Source of the DNA: Candidatus Zixiibacteriota bacterium | GTDB taxonomy: Bacteria > Zixibacteria > MSB-5A5 > GN15 > FEB-12 | Length of the DNA stretch: 38,358 bases | Assembly (NCBI GenBank): GCA_022562075.1 | Contig: JADFPZ010000003.1 | Span: 1 to 38,358, forward strand | Reading direction: 5' to 3' | In this document: piece after piece, positions 15,087 to 23,509 of the stretch | Layout of the letters: every line of letters starts with the position of its first letter | Numbering within the stretch: position 1 is the stretch's first letter | Notes under the pieces: model-generated | What the model saw: the letters and a program-made list of their open reading frames with translations, nothing else | Told to the model about the DNA's origin: nothing | Databases searched by the model: none | Program-made: the position numbers and the translations under genes

Positions 15087-15523
15087 TTGACAGTGAAATT
15101 ATCGCCCTAATGGCTCGGCTTACACTAGCCGGTATCTTTATCTTAGCTGCCTATTACAAAATTGTCGATCCGGCCGCCTTTGGTAAGTCAATCTGGAACT
15201 ACCATATTTTGCCGGCTCAGACTATTAATGTAATTGCAATTGTTTTGCCGTGGCTGGAAGTCTTAGCTGGTATCGCTTTGCTGGTCGGTGCTTATTACCG
15301 GGGCGCAATTTTATGGATAAATATCATGCTGGCTGTTTTTATTACTGCCCTGGCATCGACTATCTATCGTGGACTTGATATTGATTGCGGGTGCTTTAAG
15401 GCAGCTGCTTCGGCGGTGGGTCCGGCCTGGGATCAATTGAATCTTGATATTGGGCTGTTAGTGCTGGCCGCATTTTTATTGGTCAGCCGGGCACGCAAAT
15501 GGCAGCTTGCTAATTTATTCTAA
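15074..15523 (+). CDS. MauE/DoxX-like membrane protein with CGC motif
   Basis: The 149-residue protein has four membrane helices typical of the DoxX/MauE superfamily (ARLTLAGIFILAAYYKIVDP at the start of the first). The extracytoplasmic DIDCGCF motif between the third and fourth helices is the cysteine pair seen in MauE-type redox partners. Start TTG 15074 has AGGAGAG about seven bases upstream, inside the rhodanese gene; ATG 15110 is an alternative. Close coupling with a rhodanese suggests a membrane thiol or persulfide relay, which is inference. Its stop codon overlaps the stop of the convergent secretin gene. Confidence 0.85.
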   Translation: MRRIIDSEIIALMARLTLAGIFILAAYYKIVDPAAFGKSIWNYHILPAQTINVIAIVLPWLEVLAGIALLVGAYYRGAILWINIMLAVFITALASTIYRGLDIDCGCFKAAASAVGPAWDQLNLDIGLLVLAAFLLVSRARKWQLANLF

Positions 15524-16797
15524 TTTACAATCGTAGGCGTAATCAGAATAATCAGATCAGTCTTGGTGCGCTCTTTAGATTTGTGAGTAAAGAGCCACTT
15601 ACCGAGCAGGGGAATGGAGCCCAAAAAGGGCACCTTTCTTTCGGTCTCCGACTCGTTTTCGCTGAGTAAACCACCCAACGCCAGAGTCTCACCGCTTTTT
15701 ACAGTTACCCTGGTGCGGATTGAACGGGAACTCTTAATCGGTTTTTGATTCTCCGCCGTTCCGACAAAACTTAATATGTTCTGTACGGTGGGAAAGACAT
15801 CCATTGTAATTTCCCCGTCGCCGTTGATGCGAGGGGTTACCTTCAACGTTATCCCGACTTTTATATCTTCGAAAGTGACTATGTCCGAAGTTGCCGAACC
15901 TTGAGTGAATCTGTTGATAGTTTGAACCGGTATGATAATTTCGCTTCTTATCTCTGCTTCATAGTTTTCTGTGACTGTCAGATGAGGGTCGGAGATAAGC
16001 TTAGTCTTGCCGTTTTTGTCGAGCAGATCCAGTACCAGAGCAAGCTGCTCAACATTGAGTTTACCCCAGGTCCAGCTGCCGTTGTTGGGGTTAAGCTCTC
16101 CTACTCCCTGGACAAATCCGGTTGAGGTCAGTCCGGAATCGCTTCTTCCGAAATTAGCACTGATTGAACTTGGCCAGAGAAGTCCAAGTTTTGAGTTTTT
16201 GTCTATCTGGCTTTCAATGATTTTTACGGATATTGAAATTAGTCTTTCAGGAATATCTATTTCTTTTATCAGTTTCAGTTGTTCAGCTAAAACATTCGGA
16301 TAATCCAAAATCAAGATTCGGTTGGCTGTGTAGTGCTTCGCGGCCTCGTCCTCGTCATCAGCTTTCTTATCAAGAATTACTACTTTTCCTTTTTCTGATT
16401 TTCTTGAATCAAGCGCTTTTTTGGCCGTTACCGCATCGGCATAAAGGAGTGTTACAAGTTTTGAAGTGAGCTCACCAACAGCATCTTTTTCAATTTTCTT
16501 AACAACTATTATGTCGTCGCTGAAATAGTAGTTTAGCCCGTTCGACGTCAAGAGAGCATCCAGGGCAGAGGCCAGGTTAACATTGTTCAGTATGATAGTT
16601 ACCCTGTCATCAATGTCACCCGGGATGACAATGTTAAGTCCGTACTGCCGGGCTATCATGTTCAGGACTGTATTAATCGGTACTTTTTCAAGCTCCAGAC
16701 TTATTTTCTGGTCGCTGTTTAGTCCCTGTCCGCCGGCAGTTGAACAAAGGACCGCGACAAAGAGTATTACCATAATATGTTTATGAAACTGCAACAT
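15520..16797 (-). CDS. Short secretin (PilQ/MshL/GspD-like outer-membrane channel)
   Basis: The 425-residue protein has a signal peptide (hydrophobic stretch at about 9-20). The STN-type domain at about 30-100 contains LELEKVPINTVLNMIARQYG and the DDIIVVKK end. An N1-like KH domain with ANRILILDYPNVLAEQLKLI follows to about 195. The secretin barrel domain occupies about 200-425, with GETLALGGLLSE, KVPFLGSIPLLGKWLF and LIILITPTIV. It forms the outer-membrane pore for pilus or pseudopilus substrates. It is shorter than typical PilQ or GspD because AMIN and extra N-domains are missing. It is the last gene of the minus-strand cluster, two bases after the PilP-like gene. Confidence 0.93.
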   Translation of the reverse strand: MLQFHKHIMVILFVAVLCSTAGGQGLNSDQKISLELEKVPINTVLNMIARQYGLNIVIPGDIDDRVTIILNNVNLASALDALLTSNGLNYYFSDDIIVVKKIEKDAVGELTSKLVTLLYADAVTAKKALDSRKSEKGKVVILDKKADDEDEAAKHYTANRILILDYPNVLAEQLKLIKEIDIPERLISISVKIIESQIDKNSKLGLLWPSSISANFGRSDSGLTSTGFVQGVGELNPNNGSWTWGKLNVEQLALVLDLLDKNGKTKLISDPHLTVTENYEAEIRSEIIIPVQTINRFTQGSATSDIVTFEDIKVGITLKVTPRINGDGEITMDVFPTVQNILSFVGTAENQKPIKSSRSIRTRVTVKSGETLALGGLLSENESETERKVPFLGSIPLLGKWLFTHKSKERTKTDLIILITPTIVN

Positions 16798-16799
16798 TA

Positions 16800-17249
16800 C
16801 TATCCTTTTGAAACCCAGAGGCTGATACTTTTTCCGGCGTATTCTATGACGACTTTTTTCCGTTCTATTTTCAAAACTTTAGCACCCTCTATTATATCAC
16901 CGACGCCTATTGATTTACCGTTTATGATGGCTAACGGATTGAAATCATTAAAAACTATGCCGGTGAGCTTCCATACTTTTTTTGGCGCCTTTTTATTAAA
17001 TGTTTTTTTATTGCGAGCCCTAAAGGGGTCTGAACCCCAGCCTTTAAGTTTCATATCGGCAACATTAATGGTTTTGTCAATCCTGGCAAAAGTGGCGTTA
17101 GTAGCTTCTATCGGAGCCTGCCGGCTGACTACAGGTTTTGAGGTCGTAGCTGTGCTTTTTTGCGACTTTGGCACAAAGTTATAGACGCCCCATATAATGG
17201 CTCCTACCAGGGCCGCATAGAGTATTTTCTTGCGGGTGCTTTCGCTCAT
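16800..17249 (-). CDS. PilP/GspC-like periplasmic connector
   Basis: The 149-residue inner-membrane protein has one N-terminal helix (about residues 9-24), a linker, and a small beta domain at about 85-148 with LTGIVFNDFNPLAIINGKSI and IEYAGKSISLWV. The GWGSDPF box before it matches the homology region shared by GspC, PilP and MshK. In these systems the protein links the inner-membrane PilN-PilO platform to the secretin N0/N1 domains. Its ATG overlaps the PilO-like stop by four bases, and the secretin gene follows two bases after its stop. Assignment to the family is by position and domain shape more than by strong motif. Confidence 0.82.
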   Translation of the reverse strand: MSESTRKKILYAALVGAIIWGVYNFVPKSQKSTATTSKPVVSRQAPIEATNATFARIDKTINVADMKLKGWGSDPFRARNKKTFNKKAPKKVWKLTGIVFNDFNPLAIINGKSIGVGDIIEGAKVLKIERKKVVIEYAGKSISLWVSKG

Positions 17250-17824
17250 GATTTACCTTTCAAGCTGCCCAGAAGAGATCTAAAGCCGAAATCGTAGAGA
17301 ACAGGGCTTTTCAGTTTTAGAGTACTGATAATGCTGCAGTAGTTGGAGCCCCTGAAAAAGAGGGCTTCTTCCATTGAGCTGACAAACTTGCCAAAATTGC
17401 TGTATGCCCCGTTTACTTTTATGCTCACGTTCAAAATCATTAGCTTGGTAGAGTCCGGGTTAATCCGGTTAATTCTCAACAGTTCTTCAACCGGAGGTGT
17501 AATTTCTACTATCTTCATTTTATTTTTGCCGGCAATCGAATAGAATTGCTCAAAAAGATTTAGAATGTTCTCTTTGGTGTAGAGGCTGGAATTCAGGTTT
17601 TCTATCTTTTTAGTCAGCGCCTCATGAGTCTTGACAAAGGAGGGAAGGAGTAAGACTGTTTTTTCAAAATCAGCCAGGCTTTTCTCGGCCTGAATAATCT
17701 CATAAGACGTTTTCAGATAAAGAGTATGCTGCGGTACAAATATTAAAAAAGTCCATAAAATTAGCATGGCTACAGCAAAGAAAGTATATCCTATCAATCT
17801 TGATTTCAAATCAACCCCCGGCAT
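17246..17824 (-). CDS. PilO/MshJ-like alignment subcomplex protein
   Basis: The 192-residue protein has an N-terminal membrane helix (about 11-30), a coiled coil (about 40-85) and a ferredoxin-like C-terminal domain (about 95-190). This is the standard PilO/GspM architecture. The segment YSIAGKNKMKIVEITPP and VNGAYSNFGKFVSSMEEALF fits the PilO fold. It forms heterodimers with the PilN part in the periplasm. The start ATG 17824 overlaps the upstream PilM-PilN fusion by 19 bases, and the stop overlaps the PilP-like start. Sequence similarity in this family is low, so gene order is a main support. Confidence 0.85.
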   Translation of the reverse strand: MPGVDLKSRLIGYTFFAVAMLILWTFLIFVPQHTLYLKTSYEIIQAEKSLADFEKTVLLLPSFVKTHEALTKKIENLNSSLYTKENILNLFEQFYSIAGKNKMKIVEITPPVEELLRINRINPDSTKLMILNVSIKVNGAYSNFGKFVSSMEEALFFRGSNYCSIISTLKLKSPVLYDFGFRSLLGSLKGKS

Positions 17825-19428
17825 TTCAAGGTGAAATCAATCTCGAATCCTTTATACTTTTCCCTTTTGACATATCTGTCAATTTTGACCTGGTCATAAA
17901 ATGAGGAAGCTGTCATGTTTTCAACAAATTCCGCAAGTATGACTTCAGGTGGTATCTTATCCGAAAAAACGAGTCCTTGTATCAGCAGGTTATTGCCATC
18001 TTCAAGCGGGTGAAACTGAAAATGCAGGAGGCGTACGTTTGCAGGAGTGAGATGGGAAAGCTCTTTTAGGTTAAGTGACAGGAAATTCGGATTTTCCTCG
18101 GCAGTTGCAAGATAGGCCTGGTCAACAGCGATTTGCTGTTTAAGAATATTGTAAGTTCTATAAGCTTCAGACTGCACAAAGACATTAACCTGTTGATTTA
18201 AGCTCATAAGTCTATCTTGTTTAACATCAATAGCTTTACCTATTAACCATGAACTGGAAATCAGTACAACCATAAGAAAAATTACCGCCATCTTGGCGTA
18301 TTCGATAAAGCGCAGTTCTTTGCGCGCTTTCTTATTTTCAGTGGGCAGCAGGTCTGCCATCCCTTCGGGGCAGGAGGCTGCGGCAAAAGCGGGCAGGCAG
18401 GCAGGAATCTGTTCTTCATAGTTTTCAAGACTTGCAGATGTCATGAAGTTGATTTTCTCAACTGGAAATCTTTGAAATAGATATCCCGAAGTGCCTTTCA
18501 AGCTGTTTACTATTTCTTCGCTGTAGGCCAAATCACCATAGACTAAGATTCTATTTGAAACCGGCCGGCTATACCTTCCGGTATAAAAATCGATAGAAAT
18601 TTGTATTTCTGAGGCCAAAGATTCAGCCAGATAATCGTAGCTAATTTTATCCGGAGTTTTCCCCAGCATAGAGGAACCGACAGAGAGAACGCTATAGAAT
18701 TCCAGCGCGCTGCCCTTGTAAAAAGATATCTCAGATTGGTCCATCCCGATATTGATAGCCGTATAGCTTTCCTCGGGATTGAAATCGTTCAGATATGGCA
18801 GGAGTTTACCGACTACATCAGGCGCATGGTATATGTGTTCAATTAGTCCTTTTCTGTCATCAAGCGGCTCCATTTTTTCTTGAATCAGACGACGGGTTGC
18901 TCCCAGCAGCGATATGTTATATAGCTTTCTGTTGCCGCTTACAATCCGCGATATCGGCCGGTAGTCATAGGTACAGTCTTCGATTGGAAACGGAAGCTGA
19001 GTTCTGGCTTCTAACTCTATGGCTGAATCAAGATCGGACTTCTTTATAGCCGGCATCAGGAAACTTCGAAGTGCAGTTTCACGTCCGGAGATAACTATAG
19101 ACATTACCGAAAAGTATCTGTGGTGCTTTTCCAGGAAGTCATTGATTGCTTTTGTTATAAGCGTCAGCCGTTCATGTGATTTGGCCTGTTCAGCTGTCAG
19201 GTAATACTTGCTTAATTCAATTATTCGGCGGCGCCTGCCAAAATGAGAGACCGCTGCCATCTGAACTGCGGCTTCTTCGATTCGAAATGAAATGTGTCTT
19301 CCGAATCGTAATCGCTTGGCATGCTTGAAAGGTGTTTCTGTGACAGCAGGGCGACCTGGTTCCGGAGAATCGTCTACCTGAGGCTCAAGGTCGAGCGCAT
19401 CATAAGCAGTATATTTATCGTTGTCCAT
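17806..19428 (-). CDS. PilM-PilN fusion protein (GspL/MshI-like)
   Basis: The 540-residue protein joins two parts that are often separate. Residues about 40-345 have the PilM/GspL actin-like cytoplasmic fold, with AIELEARTQLPFPIEDCTYD as the typical PilM block and YTAINIGMDQSEISFYKG as the phosphate-binding loop region. A membrane helix lies at about 367-390 (FIEYAKMAVIFLMVVLISSS), followed by a coiled coil and a PilN-like periplasmic domain with LKELSHLTPANVRLLHFQF and LIQGLVFSDKIPP. It connects the ATPase in the cytoplasm to the PilO-PilP assembly. An N-terminal extension of about 40 polar residues is unusual. It starts 12 bases after the second pilin gene and overlaps the PilO gene. Confidence 0.88.
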   Translation of the reverse strand: MDNDKYTAYDALDLEPQVDDSPEPGRPAVTETPFKHAKRLRFGRHISFRIEEAAVQMAAVSHFGRRRRIIELSKYYLTAEQAKSHERLTLITKAINDFLEKHHRYFSVMSIVISGRETALRSFLMPAIKKSDLDSAIELEARTQLPFPIEDCTYDYRPISRIVSGNRKLYNISLLGATRRLIQEKMEPLDDRKGLIEHIYHAPDVVGKLLPYLNDFNPEESYTAINIGMDQSEISFYKGSALEFYSVLSVGSSMLGKTPDKISYDYLAESLASEIQISIDFYTGRYSRPVSNRILVYGDLAYSEEIVNSLKGTSGYLFQRFPVEKINFMTSASLENYEEQIPACLPAFAAASCPEGMADLLPTENKKARKELRFIEYAKMAVIFLMVVLISSSWLIGKAIDVKQDRLMSLNQQVNVFVQSEAYRTYNILKQQIAVDQAYLATAEENPNFLSLNLKELSHLTPANVRLLHFQFHPLEDGNNLLIQGLVFSDKIPPEVILAEFVENMTASSFYDQVKIDRYVKREKYKGFEIDFTLKCRGLI

Positions 19429-19440
19429 CTTAAGTCCATT

Positions 19441-19908
19441 TTAGAAAGAAACAGTAATTGTATCAGCTCCTCCGACAGATGTTATCGTTCTGCTTCCTGC
19501 ACTATATACGTAAGCAGCTCCCCAGGAATCCGTCAGATAAGAATTATTGTCTGAGTCGATATAAGGACCGTTCCAGCCGAGCCGGGTCAACTTATTGTAG
19601 ACCGCTAATGAACCCGGTTTTACCGCCAGGTCACTCAACTGAGCAGGAGCAAAGCCAACATCACCCATAAAGCCGCGGTCAATCAGTTCCCCGCCCGCCA
19701 CTACTTTGGGGTTACCAATGACAGCTCTTTTTAAGTTCTGCATTTCTTCAGTGGTGGCCGTAACCCTAGAACTCTCAGCGATGTCCCCAAATTTGGGAAT
19801 AGCAACTGCTGCCAGTATTCCCAGAGTTACGATAATAATAACAAGCTCCACCAGAGTGAATCCAGACTGGCGGAGCTCTATGGAAAGTTTAAGTTTGTTT
19901 AAGTTCAC
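19441..19908 (-). CDS. Type IV pilin-like protein / pseudopilin (155 residues)
   Basis: The prepilin peptidase site is QSG^FTLVELV with Glu at +5, followed by the hydrophobic helix IIIVTLGILAAVAIPKF. A 15-residue positively charged leader precedes it. The globular part ends in NGPYIDSDNNSYLTDSWG followed by YVYSAGSRTITSVGG. This resembles the major pseudopilin GspG, which has a calcium-binding loop near its C-terminus with similar wording (WG.PY...D.W). The start is GTG 19908, with no strong ribosome binding site. It follows the first pilin gene by 23 bases. It may be the major fibre subunit or a minor one. Confidence 0.9.
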   Translation of the reverse strand: MNLNKLKLSIELRQSGFTLVELVIIIVTLGILAAVAIPKFGDIAESSRVTATTEEMQNLKRAVIGNPKVVAGGELIDRGFMGDVGFAPAQLSDLAVKPGSLAVYNKLTRLGWNGPYIDSDNNSYLTDSWGAAYVYSAGSRTITSVGGADTITVSF

Positions 19909-19931
19909 TTCAATAAATGATAATCAGTCTG

Positions 19932-20366
19932 CTACCAGAGATTCTCAACTATACCGGCCGTGCTGGTGTTTAGCCAAAGCTCACCAGTTGTTTCGTTATA
20001 AGCCCAGCCGCCCCTGGCACCAACGATCGTTCCTTTGGTGACGCCGGTTACGATTGAATCCGGAGCATTTGTCAATAACTGATACGGATTTGGTGGGAAC
20101 GTATGTTCCATAACCACACCAGAGGTCTCAAGCTGTATCTGAGTCGGCCAAATCGCGAAACCTGTCTTTACAGCCTGGTTGGCATAAAAGATGGTGATTC
20201 CTGAGCGTACATTACCCAATGATGCTCTGGCCGCCGCCGCTCTGGCTTCAGCTGAAATATCCTGATATTTTGGGATCGCAACTGCGGCCAAAATTCCCAG
20301 AATGACAATAATTATAATAAGTTCAATTAACGTAAAACCTTTTTCCTGACGAAGTTTGGCAAGCAT
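19932..20366 (-). CDS. Type IV pilin / MSHA-like prepilin (144 residues)
   Basis: The prepilin site KG^FTLIELI with Glu at +5 and a standard hydrophobic N-terminal helix (VILGILAAVAIPKYQDI) identify a class III substrate of prepilin peptidase. The leader has nine residues with basic charge. The SAEARAAAARASLGNVRSGI segment is typical of MSHA pilins and GspG-like proteins. A strong ribosome binding site (GGAGG, read on the minus strand at about 20374-20378) precedes ATG 20366, so this is likely the more abundant of the two pilins. It lies 86 bases after the platform protein gene. Confidence 0.92.
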   Translation of the reverse strand: MLAKLRQEKGFTLIELIIIIVILGILAAVAIPKYQDISAEARAAAARASLGNVRSGITIFYANQAVKTGFAIWPTQIQLETSGVVMEHTFPPNPYQLLTNAPDSIVTGVTKGTIVGARGGWAYNETTGELWLNTSTAGIVENLW

Positions 20367-20452
20367 ATTTGCCTCCTGACACTGTTAAATTGCTATTCTA
20401 AATCTTTCTATCAATATCGGCATTTTGTCTCTCTCACTTTAGTTAAGCGCTA

Positions 20453-21664
20453 TCATTTGAAGACTTTAATCAGGTTCCACATGGGCAAAAGAATAGCCAG
20501 AGACATTAGCAGTACAAATCCACCCAACACAAAGGTCAGAATTGGCTCTAAAATGGAGGTCAGCTGTCTTGATGTATATTGTACTTCTTTGGTGAAGTGG
20601 GTGCCTACCTCTTTCAGCATCTTTTCTAAGGAGCCGGATTCCATCCCGATGGCTATCATCTGAAGGCTAATTTCAGGGAAATAATCGAATTCTTTGTGCA
20701 TTTGCCCCATGTCCCTGCCTTCTCTCATAAAGGTACCGAGATGATTTACTTCTTTAGCGATTTGACTGTTTTTGACAGAATCGGTGAGAATATCAAGCGT
20801 CTTTACGATAGGCAGACCGGCTTTAAAGAGAATTCGGAACATCAGACAAAATCGGGCGACATTCCCTTTGATTATCAAATCCCCCATTATTGGTATTTTC
20901 AGAATTTTCTTATCGACCCAAAGCTTCCCTTTAGGATTGCTTACAATTTTTCTGAAAACAGCAAGCGCTATGGCCGCAAAAGCCAGTAGAACAAACCAAT
21001 ATCCGGTCATAATCTTGCTCACCTGAAGCATAATTTGAGTTGGGAGTGGAAGTTCAGCCCCGAAGGAATTGTAGAAAGTTACAAAAGTTGGAATTACAAA
21101 GCCCATGAGCACTATGAAAGCAATACCGATTGCCCCAACAACCATCAGGGGATAACGGATGCCCGCCTTTAGCTGACGGGTTAATTCCATTTCTTCTTCG
21201 AGCATTCTGGCAAGTTCTTCGAGAATTTCTTCAAGCTTGCCAGATTCTTCTCCAGCTGCGACGCAGGAAATATAAACTTTACCAAAGAGAGCTTCAAACT
21301 CAGACATTGATTCTGAAAGAGATTTTCCCGATTGTAAACTGAATCTAATCTGGTGAATCGCTTTGTTAAACCTGCCGTTACGTGGTCCTACTTTTATCAG
21401 TCGCAGAGCCCGCAGCAGCGGAATACCGGCGTGGATCATAGTGTTAAGGCTGTTGGTAAAGAGAATCAGAGTATCGTAGTCAACTCTTTCCAAAAAACTA
21501 AAGAAAGAGAGAGCCTTTTTTTTGGGCAGCTGAGTTACTTTGACTGGTGTCAGATCCTGCTCGGACAGATAATCAAGTACTTGTGTGCTACTTTCAGCAC
21601 TCATAGTGCCTGTCTCTATCTTGCCGTCGGGTCCGACAGCCCGGTATTTAAAGTGTTCGGGCAT
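20453..21664 (-). CDS. Type IV pilus/type II secretion platform protein (PilC/GspF/MshG)
   Basis: The 403-residue protein is the polytopic inner-membrane protein that couples ATPase rotation to pilin insertion. The T2SSF domain occurs twice, at about 70-195 and 275-400. TNSLNTMIHAGIPLLRALRL in the first copy is mirrored by CLMFRILFKAGLPIVKTLDI in the second, and each contains a Glu/Gly loop (AAGEESGKL and IAIGMESGSLEKM). Three membrane helices are visible. The N-terminus FKYRAVGPDGKIETGTM is the usual short cytoplasmic domain. It overlaps the ATPase gene by 17 bases. Length is standard. Confidence 0.95.
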   Translation of the reverse strand: MPEHFKYRAVGPDGKIETGTMSAESSTQVLDYLSEQDLTPVKVTQLPKKKALSFFSFLERVDYDTLILFTNSLNTMIHAGIPLLRALRLIKVGPRNGRFNKAIHQIRFSLQSGKSLSESMSEFEALFGKVYISCVAAGEESGKLEEILEELARMLEEEMELTRQLKAGIRYPLMVVGAIGIAFIVLMGFVIPTFVTFYNSFGAELPLPTQIMLQVSKIMTGYWFVLLAFAAIALAVFRKIVSNPKGKLWVDKKILKIPIMGDLIIKGNVARFCLMFRILFKAGLPIVKTLDILTDSVKNSQIAKEVNHLGTFMREGRDMGQMHKEFDYFPEISLQMIAIGMESGSLEKMLKEVGTHFTKEVQYTSRQLTSILEPILTFVLGGFVLLMSLAILLPMWNLIKVFK

Positions 21665-23384
21665 ATTGGGTCTCTACAGAGTCGTCTTTTTCTGCAGCTG
21701 AGATATCTTCTATGTTTGAAGTTTCAGAGATTAGTTCTTCAAGGTTTATCTTACCTTCGATAATCTTTTCCATTCCCATTTCAAAAAGAGGCAGAAAACC
21801 GTGCTTGCGTGATTCTTCACGCAGGCGGTTTACTGAGACTCCTTTTATGATCAGTTCTGAAATGTACGGAGTGATTTCTATGAATTCGTAGATGCCGACC
21901 TGCCCTTTGTAGCCGGTATCTTTGCATTTTGGGCAGCCGCCGCCGCGTTTAAATTCCAGCTTCTTAGAGATATCGATTAATCCTGCCCGATGGAGAATGG
22001 CATCGGAAGGACGGTAAGACTCAAGGCAGTCGGGGCAGTTTGTTCTGACCAGGCGCTGCGCCAGCACTCCCTTCAGGGCCGTGGCTACCAGATAGCTTTC
22101 AATGCCCATATCAATAAGTCGCGCAATTGCAGAGGGAGCGTCATTAGTATGAATAGTAGAAAAAACTAAATGTCCCGTTAAAGCCGAACGAACAGTAATC
22201 TGTGCAGTCTCCAGATCGCGGATTTCACCAATCATAATTATGTCCGGGTTTTGTCTCAAAATTGAGCGTAGCGTGGAGGGGAATGAAAGGCCGGCTTTTT
22301 CATTGATTTGAACCTGATTAATAAGTGGCAAAGAGTATTCCACCGGGTCTTCAACTGTGATTATGTTTTTTTCAATCGTATTGATTTCGTGAAGGGTGGC
22401 ATACATCGTTGTTGTTTTTCCGCTTGTAGTCGGACCTGAAAGAAGTATCAGTCCTTCGGGCTGATGAATAATGTCCAGCCATCTCTCTTTGATTTTGGAG
22501 CTAAAACCGAGATCTAAGAAATCGACAATCAGATTACGGGAATCTAAGATTCTAATTACTATTTTTTCTCCATGAATAGTCGGCAGGGTCGATACGCGCA
22601 AGTCGATATTCGTGCCCTCAACAGATATCATGAACCTGCCATCCTGCGGCAATCTTTTTTCTGACACGTCAAGGTTGGCAGCGATTTTAATTCTGGAGAC
22701 AAGTTCGTTCTGCATAGATTTTGGAGGAGCGGCTTCTTCACGCATTACGCCGCTGGAGCGGTAACGAATTCTGGTGCGTGTTTCTCCGGGTTCAATGTGA
22801 ATGTCAGAGGCTTTTTCTTTGACTGCTTTGGTAATCATTAAATGCACCAGTTTTGCGATAGCTCCTGACTGTTCAGCGTCGCCTGAGATTGTTTCGTCTA
22901 TGCCCGCAATAATTTGTTCTTCAGCATGTTTGCCGATGATTTGGCTGAGTGAATCCGCCACTGAGTAATGCAGGTCTATGGCTTCCCGGATTTCAGATTC
23001 AAAGGCAACTGCCCGTTTTATATTTAATCCGGTGCGGTATTTTATTTCGTCGATAGCAAGAATATTGAGCGGATCAGCCATGGCAATCGTAAGCGTTTTA
23101 CCAATATGAAAAATAGGAATGAGAGAATATCTTCTGGCCAGGTCAACGGTTACTTTATGAACAGTAGCAGGATCGATCACCATCGATTTTAAGGAGACCC
23201 GGGGTATTAGCAATCTCTCGGAAATAGTCTCAAGCAGCTGCTCTTCTGAGATATATCCGAGTTCGGTTAAAATCTCACCTAAGCGTCTGCCGGTAGATGA
23301 TTGTACTTTGAGACCTTCCTGAAGCTGCGCTTTGGTCAAAAAACCGCGTTCGACAAGGAGGTCACCAATCTTTTTCTTTGCCAT
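21648..23384 (-). CDS. Type IV pilus/type II secretion assembly ATPase (PilB/GspE/MshE)
   Basis: The 578-residue hexameric cytoplasmic ATPase powers pilus assembly. Residues about 1-150 form an MshEN-type N-terminal domain (GDLLVERGFLTKAQLQEGLK), which in MshE and related PilB proteins can bind c-di-GMP. The Walker A motif is GPTTSGKTT (about 317-325). The Walker B region is DIIMIGEIRD (about 381-390), preceded by the Asp box and followed by the His box TIHTNDAPSAI. The C-terminal tetracysteine zinc site is NCPDC and CPKC. It is the first gene of the minus-strand operon, with GAGAGG before its ATG. No PilT-like paralogue lies in the window. Confidence 0.96.
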   Translation of the reverse strand: MAKKKIGDLLVERGFLTKAQLQEGLKVQSSTGRRLGEILTELGYISEEQLLETISERLLIPRVSLKSMVIDPATVHKVTVDLARRYSLIPIFHIGKTLTIAMADPLNILAIDEIKYRTGLNIKRAVAFESEIREAIDLHYSVADSLSQIIGKHAEEQIIAGIDETISGDAEQSGAIAKLVHLMITKAVKEKASDIHIEPGETRTRIRYRSSGVMREEAAPPKSMQNELVSRIKIAANLDVSEKRLPQDGRFMISVEGTNIDLRVSTLPTIHGEKIVIRILDSRNLIVDFLDLGFSSKIKERWLDIIHQPEGLILLSGPTTSGKTTTMYATLHEINTIEKNIITVEDPVEYSLPLINQVQINEKAGLSFPSTLRSILRQNPDIIMIGEIRDLETAQITVRSALTGHLVFSTIHTNDAPSAIARLIDMGIESYLVATALKGVLAQRLVRTNCPDCLESYRPSDAILHRAGLIDISKKLEFKRGGGCPKCKDTGYKGQVGIYEFIEITPYISELIIKGVSVNRLREESRKHGFLPLFEMGMEKIIEGKINLEELISETSNIEDISAAEKDDSVETQYARTL

Positions 23385-23509
23385 AGCCTCTCTTTATTGT
23401 TGAAATATCCTATGTCTTGTTTATTATCGACCGTAAATAGTAAACGTTAATTTGTTTCAGGTATGCTCTTCCGGCTTTTTCCAAGTTGTAGAATGGTTTA
23501 TATCCGAAG

